The position numbers and the translations under genes are program-made. Positions 11,775 to 21,946 of a DNA stretch of 64,000 nucleotides are shown here, in pieces; the stretch's first letter is position 1, and each line of letters begins with the position of its first letter. Under the pieces are notes generated by a model that searched no databases, was not told the origin of the DNA, and saw only the letters and a list, made by a program, of their open reading frames with translations. Origin of the DNA: Lobulomyces angularis (Eukaryota > Chytridiomycota > Chytridiomycetes > Lobulomycetales > Lobulomycetaceae); the NCBI GenBank assembly GCA_027604685.1, contig JADHYX010000046.1, positions 1,908 to 65,907 on the forward strand. Direction: 5' to 3'.

Positions 11775-13156
11775 TTACAACCAATTCGTTAAAAACATTA
11801 CAAAAACCAACCAAATGGTCCAATTGAAATTAAAATAATAAAATAAAAGTGTTCCTAAAATTAATGAAAAATATACTGCAACCTACAAACAGAAGAAAAA
11901 AAAAATTTTTTACATTAGATCCTTTTATTTTATTTTTTTTTTTTTACCCTTATTTTTAACTTTTTTAATGAAATTTCTGTCGTCTCTTTGCTAATTTCAT
12001 CACTTTCAAACAAAATACTATTAAAGGATGTGCTTGCTGTCTGTGTTTCTTGATTTTTTTGTTTTGCTTTGGTAAATAAAAAAAAATTCCAAACTTCATC
12101 TTTCTCTTCCTTTAGTTTGAGTAATTCACTTTCCCAGCTGATATTTGTATTTAAACCAATTTCTTTATAATCTGTTGGTTTTTTGATATCGGTATTTAAA
12201 CCAATTTCTTTAAAATCTTTTTGCCTTTTAATATCAGTATTTAATCCAATCTCCTTTTTCTCAACTACACTTTGCACAGGTGATATAAATTCTATTTATA
12301 TAATTAAAAAAAAAAAATTATTAAAGAATAGGTGTTACCTAGAAGAGAAGACTTCAAAGTAGAGTTTTGCTGTCGAAAAAATGTCGGTGTAATATTGTTA
12401 AGGGTATTCTTATTACTAAAACTATATGGGGTGGTAGCATCTCCAAATTCATAATTAGTATTTGGCAAGCTAAACTCATCCAACTTTTTATGCAAGATTT
12501 TAATATTTTCTTCAAATTGTTCTCTTTCAATTGTTAAAATTTCTAAACAGAAAAAAATACAAAAAAATAATTAATAATTAAAAAATAAATTAATTTAATA
12601 TTTTTATTTATTTCTTTTACCTAATTCACGTTCTAATTCCATGTTTCTATCTTCAGCTTTTGCCAGCTGCTCTTTCAAGGAATTTAATGTTTTTGAGGTG
12701 TCAAGAATAGTTTCTTGTAAATAAGAATCTCTATTTTTTTTTTTTTTAGTAAGATCACGTATTTTTTCAAAAACATGTCCTTTACCTCATTTTTAATCGA
12801 TTACCAATTTCTTCATTTTGTTTTTCTAAACTAAGAACTCTCTCGGAGGCAGATAAGTCCGAAAAACGTTTTTCATCCATAATATCATCAACGGTACTTC
12901 CAAAGGATAATCCATCTTCACTATCTATTTTATCGCTAAAACCATTTTCGCTTAAAGAAAAGTTTTCAAATTCAGAAACGTTGTCCAAAATAGTTGAAGC
13001 AGATGAGCCAACCAACTGAAGAGAGTTCAAAGAGAGATGTGGATTAGTTTTATTTGAGTTGTTTAAAAACGTGACATGAAAACTTGTTGACATGGATTCT
13101 TCATTATCATGCGGTAAAAGTGATATTTGATTGTTTGGTTTGTTTGTTATCACCAT
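11775..13156 (-). CDS. Coiled-coil protein with IGLNTDI repeats and C-terminal membrane segment
   Basis: I do not recognise an orthologue. The N-terminal 120 residues are Ser/Asn/Glu-rich. A coiled coil follows (ASERVLSLEKQNEEIGNRLK, then LQETILDTSKTLNSLKEQL), then a low-complexity linker. Next come three near-identical repeats of about 16 residues (KEIGLNTDIKRQKDF, KEIGLNTDIKKPTDY, KEIGLNTNISWES), a short coil and NQETQTAS. ETQT resembles the TQT anchor of dynein light chain LC8 ligands, and the IGLNTD repeats look like divergent versions of the same motif. A final intron (AGG, then GTAAAAA to TTTGTAG) leads to an exon encoding VAVYFSLILGTLLFYYFNF plus WTIWLVFVMFLTNWL, stopping at 11775-11777. 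This would be a hydrophobic tail anchor or hairpin. Reading through that intron would instead stop early in a Lys run at 11930. Confidence 0.6.
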
Positions 13157-13412
13157 ATTAATTTTTGAAGTAATAAAAGATAGTGGTATAAATTTTTAAG
13201 AATTGTAGAAGAAAAAAACAAAGAAAAAGTAGAATACCACTTTTTTATTTCAATTTTTTTTTTGGTATTTTTGCTTTTTTTTTTTTTGAAATTTCCTCAA
13301 AAAGCCCCACAAATGTTTTAAGAAGGTTAAATAGAAATACAGCAATTTGACGGCAGGTGGAATGATGGATTTGAAGTGAAGTTTGATGGTAGTGTGCGTC
13401 AAAAAACATAAG

Positions 13413-13460
13413 AAGGATTATAAGTGACAGGGAAGGATTATTAAGTGACAGGGAAGGATT
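13413..13460. repeat. Direct repeat, 20-21 bp unit
   Basis: Two tandem copies of AAGGATTA(T)TAAGTGACAGGG, followed by a partial third (AAGGATT). They lie about 260 bases upstream of the coiled-coil gene start and could be repeated promoter elements or simple slippage. Confidence 0.8.
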
Positions 13461-13721
13461 TATCGACATTGGTTTAACGAACCTATTCGCAGTTTAATTA
13501 AACGAAACCTACTCAAATTTCATCAGGGTAGATTCTACTCAATTTTGCGGGTGTTAATTCATACTTCGCTGAACTTAGAATTGGTCTTGGAATCAAAATC
13601 ATTTGATGTGAATCCAAGACAAATTTTAACTGTTGCGTTTGATATTTAACCATTTTTTCAATAATTATTTGAAAAATTAAAATTGATTTAGTATTTTTGA
13701 AAACTTTCTCTTATATTTATT

Positions 13722-13885
13722 CCTTTTAATTAACAAACCTTCTTATTGTATTTAATAAAGATACTTTTTTGCCTTTAATTAAACAAACCTTTTTACGATT
13801 TTAAAAAAGAGACTTTCTCGCTTCTTACTAAATAAACCTTCCTATCATATCTAATAACGAACCTTTTCATAATATTACATCCTTT
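13722..13885. repeat. Degenerate roughly 50-bp tandem repeat
   Basis: Three successive units share the layout CTT..TAATTAA(A)CAAACCTT followed by AT-rich text and GA(T/G)ACTTT(T/C)T.G, at a spacing of about 49-50 bases. Earlier weaker matches (AACGAACCTATTC, AACGAAACCTACTC) occur near 13477-13515. No coding meaning is seen. Confidence 0.5.
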
Positions 13886-14334
13886 TTAATCATATTAACT
13901 TTAACAACATAACAACTTTTGAAGTTACTTCAAAATTTAACCTATTTTCTTATTTATGCATTTGGTGCTGATGACAGTGGCCCAATTAACCTAAGTTCAT
14001 TACTACTTCTTTTCCTCCAAGTTAAAAAAATTAAAATCACTACTTATTTCATCAAAGTTAAAAAAAATTGTATAAATTGTATTTTGGGAAATAGTCCGTG
14101 TTCATTCCGTCAAACTCTTCACATCAAAATCTATTCTTCGTTTTGAACTAAATCTCTGCAGTTACTTCTCTTGATTGCGATATCGCTTCATTTCACCTTT
14201 TTCACCTGCACCAAATAATCAAAATTCCTTCTGATTAAAAATCAATTTTCCGTCTGCTTTTTTTGTTAAAAAAAGTTTTGCAATAAAAAGTTTAAAAATT
14301 AAAAAAAAAAAAATTACATAACTTGAAAAAAATA

Positions 14335-15950
14335 ATGAAGTTAAATCTAATTTCTTTTTTTTTGTTTAATCTTAATCTAGCTCAAAACTTTTGTACTAAA
14401 TATTGTCTTTTTTCTAGAGAAATTGGTAATCAAATTATTTTTACCACGTTCATTTTTAAACCTTTCAAAATTAGAACTCTTTTTTTATATTTTTTTTTAA
14501 CTTTTTATTTTTTAATGCTTAATTAAGGCAATGATGTAGAATTTAGAATGATTTCATTTTTGGATTCTTCTAACTGGTTTGCATTTGGTTTAGGTAATTA
14601 AAAAAACTTTTCTTGGGTTTTTCTTTTGAATTCTTTTAAATTTAATGAATTGCTTTTTTGTTTTGTCTTTTTTAGGAAGTGAAATGAATTCTGCTGAAGT
14701 TTTTGTATTATTCGAAAAATTCTTAAATTTATATTTTGTAACTTTTTGACCTCCAATTTAGTTAGCCCAACCTTCAAAAAACCAAGTTTTACTTTCTCGA
14801 AGAGCAGCAATTGGTCATGATTTACCTAATGTATATATACCTTTAATATTTTCATGAAATTAACAACTTGTAGAAAGTAAAAAATCAAGACTTTCAAGTA
14901 ACTGAAAGTTTCTCTAACGAAACCTATTCTTTCGTTGTCTTTACAAGACCAAAAGTTGCATCGTCAGCTCAAGGTGTTGAGAGAAAACTCATTTCTGGTG
15001 AAACTCCCTTAATTTGGGCTGTTGGACCAGTAGAAAATGGAAATATTGGATTTCACACTGACTTTAATATCGCCGCTGCTAATCTTTTCTCTCCAAAGAG
15101 TGCTTTCAATGGGCAATTACCACCTCCTCCAATGGACAATTCTTCAGAGGAACGAAACAATAAAAGGTTTCTATTAATGAAGATTCATGGATGGGTATTA
15201 TTTGTTGCATGGGGTATACTTGCTCCTCTTGGAATAGGAGTTGCTAGATACTCAAAAGTAAAATTTATCTCTCACACTGTTGTTTGATCTGTTTTTTTTT
15301 TTTTTTTGTTTTCTTAAGGACTATATTCCTGAAAGGTGGTTTAATATTCATGTATCCGTTTTATTTGGGGGAAGTTTCATTTTAACCATTGTTGGATTCA
15401 TTTTAGTATTTATTGCTGTAGATGTTGGAGGTTATACCCATTTGGACTATACGAATTTTGACTTTTCTGGAGGAGTTCACATCGTAAAAGATTTATAAAA
15501 AAAACCATAGTAACAATTATTATCCTTTTTACAGCTCTTAGGTATTGGAATTGTAGTTCTCACATTTTTGCAGGTTATATCTGGCTTTGTAATAGATAAA
15601 TTATTTGATGCCAATAGAACTGAAATTCCATGGTATCTTAACAAAAACTTAATATTGAGTTAAAATTATTTAGGTGGGATAAAGCTCATCATTGGGTTGG
15701 CAGGCTTTTAGTCACTGGGAGCGTTATAAATATCCCTTTGGGCATTTTATTATTTGATTTAGTCTCACACTCAATAAACTCAGTTTGGCTTGCTCTATAC
15801 GGCGGATTTATATTTTCTGTACTAGTTACCTTTGGATTTCTACAGTACAAAATTGGCGGCACTGAACATAAAAAATTAGAAACTTCTGAAAGTCAAGAAT
15901 CCCTTGTTGAATCTTATGGTACCTTTCATGAAAATGAAGAAACACGTTAA
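14335..15950 (+). CDS. DOMON-cytochrome b561 transmembrane oxidoreductase, copy 1
   Basis: Proteins of this layout pass electrons, often from ascorbate, across a membrane via two b hemes, with an extracellular DOMON domain. A signal peptide (MKLNLISFFLFNLNLAQ) begins at 14335. The DOMON domain follows, including SSNWFAFGLGSEMNSAEVF and LISGETPLIWAVGP. The b561 core has the four expected heme histidines: KIHGWVLFVAWGILAPLGIG, WFNIHVSVLF, GGVHILLGIG and KAHHWVGRLL. The tail is short, soluble and Glu-rich. Eight or so exons join in frame. Early junctions are REIG|NDVEF and EVF|LAQPS. It sits head-to-tail with a second gene of the same architecture. Substrate, membrane and electron acceptor are not shown by the sequence. 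Confidence 0.85.
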
Positions 15951-16178
15951 TATGCTAATTTATTATGTATATTTTTAATCATTTTTTTTTAGTATTAATA
16001 TTATTACATAGAATTGGTTTTAAATTTTTTTTCTTTAATTTTTTTAATTTTTTGGTTAATATTAATTATATTTGTGTATTTTAATTTTAAACTAAGAGAA
16101 TATAATTTATATTATAAAAAATGTTAAAAAATTTCCAAAAAAAAAAAAATAAGAAAATTTTTTTTTACATCTTTATAA

Positions 16179-17977
16179 ATGAAATTAAATACAATTTTAA
16201 AATATGTATTAATTTCAACAATATTCTTTACAAGAAAGACGATTCAGGAAGGATTAGAAACTGAGTGTTTTAAATTTTACATTAACGAACTTTTTGAAGA
16301 AAATAAATTTAAATTCAGAGTCGAAGCTAACTTTTACGTTTCTTGGATGGCCATTGGTAAAAAAAGAAAAAAAAAAGGATATAATTAATAACAGTTTTCA
16401 TTAAAAATAATTTCCTTTTTTTTTTTTCTATTTTTTTTACTCTTTTTTTTACTCTTTTTTTTTTTTTTAGGTTTTGGTGAAGATATGGGAAAAGCTGAAA
16501 TGTATGTATGTAATAAATATAAATAAATAAATAAATTAAAATAAAAAAATAATAAAAAAAAAACTTAAAAAAATAATTATTAGGTTGCTCATTTAAATGG
16601 AGGAACAGGCAGCGTTAACCTAACAAGAAGGATTTCAACTGATTGGGTAAAACCAAAAGTAGCAATAAATCAAGATTTTACATTAATTGAATCGGAAAGT
16701 GGGCTACAAGATGAAAAGTTACTTGTTACTTTTACGCGAGACTTTAAATCTACTTTTGCTGAAGGTGTTGAAGTTGACTTTATACCTAATGTTAATAATA
16801 ATTTGATTTGGGTAAATTTCAAAAAAAATTTTTTTCTTGTATTTAAAAAGTAAAATAAAAAAAGGCTTGTGGAACTAAACCATTTCATAAAGATATAAAT
16901 TACCATCAAAAATTTGGTGAAATTGAAGGATTAAACCTTTTTAATGTAAAATTAAATTACAACCAAAATAACATAAAAAATAATAATTCCATATCAAAAG
17001 TGGATTCAATTTTTAACTCATGGGAAAATGATGATTCCAAAAATAATGTAAATCGAGTAGTTGAAAATATTAATAGTACAAATTTAAATAATACTGGTAT
17101 TTTGGAATCCGCTGGAGATGAGGAGGAGGATGATGATGACGATGACAGCGAGACCAATATTAATTTTACGCATGGTGGTATAATGATTTTCTCTTGGGGC
17201 ATCTTATTTCCCATCGGAGTGGCTTCAACAAAATTTATTCAGGTTTTTTCAAAAACAACTAACTAAAATATAATGGCCTAACAAATTTTTTTTAATTTTT
17301 CTTTTTTAAGCATTCATTTTCATTAAAAATGCATGTTCTAATCTTTCTATCTATTTTAGTTTTAAATTTTTTTGGAATCTATTTAATTTTTGACATCAAA
17401 GATTTCAATTTTTACTTCAAACATGGCTTTTTACATGGTATACATATATGCTTTGGGGTTATAATCTTTTATATGTAGGAAAAAAAAAGATAATTTTTTT
17501 TTTATTTTATTTTTTGCTTTTTAATTTTTTTTTCCTTTTCTTTTATAGAATAATATTTCAGTCATTTACTCACTTATTTTTAAGACTCTTTAAATTGAAT
17601 AATGCCTTGGATTACATGAAAGAGGTTCACTCCCAAGTTGGTTGGTTTCTTGGTATAAAAAAAAAAAAAATGATTATCATATTAAATTTTTATAAATATA
17701 TATTTTTTTTTTTTATTTTTAATTTATTAATTTTTCTGTTTCAATACTTGTTTTTTTTCAAGGGATCTTAAGTCTAATCAACGTAACATTTGGAATAATA
17801 TTATTCAATTATCATGGTGGAAACAAAATTTTTTTTAACCTTTTTTTATTTTGGATATCAATTCTCATTGGCTTAACGTTTTCTTTTTTTTATTTAAAAA
17901 AAAAAATTTTTGTTAAACCTAATTCTACCTCTAATCAAAGACTTAACCCATACTATGAATTAGATAGACTTCATTAA
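16179..17977 (+). CDS. DOMON-cytochrome b561 transmembrane oxidoreductase, copy 2
   Basis: Paralogue of the preceding gene, in the same orientation 228 bases downstream. A signal-like start (MKLNTILKYVLISTIFF) leads into a DOMON domain. That domain reads VSWMAIGFGEDMGKAEMY, HLNGGTGSVNLTRRIS and TFTRDFKSTFAEG, ending at NNNLIWACGTKPFH, the common DOMON IWA.G ending. An Asn-rich linker with a run of Glu/Asp (around 17120-17150) is followed by the b561 core. All four histidines are present: FTHGGIMIFSWGILFPIGVA, KMHVLIFLS, FLHGIHICFGV and EVHSQVGWFLG. The last exons are very T-rich, and the reading needs introns of 50-110 nt. The final residues are YYELDRLH, with the stop at 17975-17977. It is much more divergent than copy 1, so the pair is not a recent duplication. 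Confidence 0.78.
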
Positions 17978-18262
17978 AAAATTTTTTCTATATTTTTGTT
18001 AGTGAACATATCATCAAAAAAAAAAAAAATTTTGGTTTTTTTTCTTTTTAAATTATATACTTCTTTTATTTTATTTTCCATTTTTATTTGGAAAAATTAA
18101 ATAAAATATAATGAAATGATATAAAAAAAAAAAAAAAAAAAAAAGGTTATGTTTTATTATTATTATTTACAGTACATGTTTAAGCTTTCCAAATCACCTA
18201 CGAAAGAAAAATTTTATAAAATATAGTGTAAATAAAAATAAAAAAATTAAAGTAATATAGGA

Positions 18263-21200
18263 TTATTTGTAACATATTTTTTGGTTTATATTTTTTTTTT
18301 TTTTCAAACCTAGACTTTCTGCTTCACAAAATTCATCATCAAATATCAAGATTAAAACTAGTTCGTCCAAGCAAAAAGCAATACTGGCGTGTTTGTGATA
18401 GTTGTTAGTTTTTAAGTGTGTTTCTTTGGCGTTAATATCATCCAGTTGTTCCTCTGTTTCAAATTTTTTTCCCGGAGATAAATTAAAATCCCAGCAGTTT
18501 TTATATTTGATTTTGAAATCTTGTAGTAGATTAAAATTTTTAATAAAGGTCTGATTGTTTAGGCTTAGATCAAAAATAAAAAACAGTCCAGTTTTCAATA
18601 AAATAAAAAAAACGCTTGGTCTTTGAGTTGACCAGAGTACTTTTAAGATGGAATTGTTTTTTGTGTGTTCTTTATTTTTTGTTAAATTCGGTATTTCCCA
18701 TGACTGAATTTCTGATTCATATTTTATGTTAAATAAACTAATTTTTCCGCTGTCAAATCCAACCAAAAATAGATCTTTATTAAAATTATTAAAATTTATG
18801 GAATTTGCTGAATCCAGTTTCAAAGTTTGAGGCGACTGCTTGAAATAACTTGGATACTCTTTGATTGATAATATATTTCGATTGTTTTTGATTTCGCTAT
18901 AAAATTTATTTTGATTTAAAATTAATCCATAATCAGTTCCTATTAAAAATTTGCTTTTATCACTGGGTCTAAATTTTATTTCTGTGGTGGATACTTGTAC
19001 ATAGTTCATACTATATATTTTTTTTAATTTTATTTTATTTTTTTGATATTATAAGTTTTGAAGTTACATTCTTGGAAGTACGCAATTGAATCCAGCATCT
19101 TTAATAACTCTAATAGAACTTCCAATATTCATTCCTAGATCTAAATCTATTTCAAGTCCATAATTTTTAATTTCTACGCAATTCCAAAATTGGACAAAAC
19201 CAAATTCATCAATTGTACAAAACTGGCTAAACTTTTCTTCACCTTCCAAAAGAGAGTTTTTTTTTTTTTTTTGGTTTATTTCAAACTGATCCAAACTAAC
19301 AATAGATTTGACCATTCCTTGATGACAAGTATTTTCAAAAAACAATGCATCGGTACTGTATGATGGTTTCTGTATAATATATATCGTTTTTACTATAGTA
19401 ATAGTTTCACTTAATTTTTCTACATCATTCAAATTCCAAACTTGAATACTTCCATCTTTCGTTCCAGCAAATATTAAGTTAGGCTTCGTGGTCCCAAATG
19501 TGCAGCACATTGGTTCACATTCGCAAGTCAATATCCTAAAATACATTTAGAAAAATCATCAATACAAATTTATTTTTTTTTTTTTTACCTTAAAGGATGT
19601 GTAGGTTCAGTTAGTCTCCACATTAAAATTAAACCTTTGTTATCCCACACCCCTGAGGTATTTTTATTAACAGGTTTTGAGAGCAGTGTCAAAAATATTC
19701 TAGGATCAACTGGTGAATATGTTACACTTTTTACATTTCTTCCTAAAAGAAATTTTTTTTTAATTTTTTATTTTTTTCTACAAATTCAAAACAAAAGTCA
19801 GATATACCTTTTAAAAATAAGGGTAACGTGATTTCAATTTGTCCTTTCGCGAATGAAATTTCAGCTTCCTTCACAAAATTTCCTGAAATACCAGACTCTA
19901 CTGTATTTTCTTCTAGAAGAAATTCCATCACCTATTTAATTTTAAAAAAAAATTTTTTTGTAAAATTTTAAAAAAAAAAAACCAATTTTTAAGATTAATT
20001 TCATGTTTTTTTAATTACCTGAGACGATTTTCTCAGAAACTTAACAATTCTTAAAGAATCAATTTTAGTATTTTTAAAAAGGGCTTCTCTCTTTTTAATT
20101 CTTCTTTCCTCCTCTTCATAGTCTTCCTTTAACCCGTTCTCAGTTAACCAAGGCAAATCAGGAAAACAGTTATCTACCTCTTTACTCCCTTCTGCTGGGG
20201 CTTGCGTCCATTTATCTTCAACTTCCCAATCATCACACTGAGTGTCTTTTTCTAACCTATCTGCATCCCATTGAGTTGCTGACTAAAGTTTAATAAGAAA
20301 ACAGTTTAAGACTCATACATCTCAAATTTTATTTACTTGGACAGAGTTTGAGCTACCAAAACTTCTAATATATAATTCATATTCATTTAAAGGTTGTAAA
20401 TCTAAAATTTGAAATTCCACTATATCTAAATCAATTAAGTTTTTCAAGTCTTTCCATCTTTTTAACCTTTTTTCTTCAGATAAACTAGTTTTTTTGGACT
20501 CTTGTTGAGCTGAGAGATCCAATATTTTTCTCTGTGGTAAGGCTGAAACATTATTAAGTTTGCTGTCTAAAAAATGATAAACAAGATAGAAAAAAAATTG
20601 TGAGAAAAGTTGAAATTTTTCTTGTTTTATAAAAAAATGCAAAAATACCTGATCCCCCACTTTTTATGTTAAAACTGTTTTTTTCGTTTTGATTTTTTTC
20701 AAATTTTAATTTTATGTCATTTTCAATTTTCTTATTTTCTACATTGATCGCCTCTTGAACCTTTTTAAATTAATGAGAATTATACATTTCAAGTCATTTA
20801 TTTCAGGTTGTATTTTAATGCATTACCTTTTGCAAATTAAATGTCATCTCAGATTTTTCATTTTGAATCAAAGACGTTTTTATAACCTTGTGCAATTCAG
20901 GCTCTGCAAAATCATCTTGAACGAATTCCTCAAAGTCTTCTGCATAATCTTCAAAATCGTCCCCATAATCACCTTCTTCTAAAATTTCATGCTGATTACT
21001 CTCTAATTTCTCTTGGGCAGAATCAGTGTTGCTTTTTTTTGATGGTGAATGATTATTATTATCATTGAAGTTTAAATTATCATTGGAGTCATATTTGGGT
21101 ATATCTTTGATTATGTTACAAAGCAATAAAACTTTATAAAAACATATATATTGAAAATATTAAACCTTCTAATATCTGATCAGGATCGTTACTTCTCTTA

Positions 21201-21606
21201 CTAACTTTTGGTTTATTAAGTGGATTTGGAGGTTTGCTTGTTGTTTCTAATATCGGTGAAGGTATATTTTTCATTTGAGAAATTTCTTTTGCTTTTTGAG
21301 TAGTATCTAAAATTTGAGTTGCAGATTTCTTCACTTTTTGTTGTTCCCTTGATTCAATCTTTTGAGATGTTTTTTCATTTTGCTGTTGATCCAACTAAAT
21401 TATTAGCTTTTTCAAAAATAAACTAAGGAGCAGTTAATACCTTTTTCTTTTTTAGTATATCTGCATTATTCGTCAACCATGCATCTCTATCAACAGCATC
21501 TTTTTTTTTCTGAGATTTTTTTTGAAAAATAAAATAATTAAAAGATCCTTATTCTGCATATAATATAAATTTCATTAGCATTTACGTGATCTCTAGAAGC
21601 CATCAT
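18263..21606 (-). CDS. Dynein-2 intermediate chain WDR60-like (DYNC2I1)
   Basis: Subunit of the dynein-2 motor, which drives retrograde intraflagellar transport. The start MMASRDH is followed by a short intron. The N-terminal half is Lys/Gln/Glu-rich, with an acidic block (GDYGDDFEDYAEDFEEFVQD, about 20900-20990) typical of WDR60. The C-terminal half is a WD40 propeller that follows WDR60 text closely: GLILMWRLTEPTHPLR-like sequence near 19600, CCTFGTTKPNLIFAGTKDGS, the phrase PSYSTDALFF, and TIDEFGFVQFWNCVE. Later blades include FLVGFDSGKISLFNI and KVLWSTQRPSVFFILLKTG. The 3' end near 18263 is Lys-rich and could hide one more small exon. The gene implies a functional flagellum or cilium. Confidence 0.83.
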
Positions 21607-21946
21607 TAGTTGTTACTATGGATTTCTTGTGATGATAAAAAAAAGAAATAAATTTAAGCTCCGCAGTTTGTAAGGATTTAACTTAGATATTTTCTCAATT
21701 GTCGTGTAGGCTTGAGAAGAACCGAATGCAAAAGTTTTTCAATCTATTGTTCTGCAGAAGTCTATTTAACCATTGAAGAAGCTTCTGCTCATTAAAAACA
21801 ATTTTGGCAGCGCTTGGTGGCGCGTTGTAGTAGCCTCTCAAAAGTTTGACAAAATTTTTTAGTTGCTAAGTAAAAATTTTTTTGAAGGTTTTTTAACAAA
21901 ATCCTTTTTTTTTATAGTAAAAAAAAGTTTCAATTAAGAAAATTGA
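21607..21946. promoter_or_regulatory. Shared upstream region of divergent WDR60 and Atg13 genes
   Basis: About 340 bases between two divergent start codons. The composition is less AT-extreme than other gaps. I cannot name specific sites, and the promoter role is inferred from position. Confidence 0.35.

Larger units (their letters stand above)
13157..14334. other. Intergenic region with short tandem repeats
   Basis: Shared upstream region of the divergent coiled-coil (-) and DOMON-b561 (+) genes. It carries a 20-21 bp direct repeat at 13413-13453 and a degenerate roughly 50-bp repeat at about 13722-13885. No open frame here has a recognisable pattern. Confidence 0.45.

Noticed and set aside
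13245..13469. Minus-strand frame upstream of the coiled-coil gene
   Set aside because: It consists partly of the 20-bp repeat translated twice, plus poly-Lys from homopolymers.
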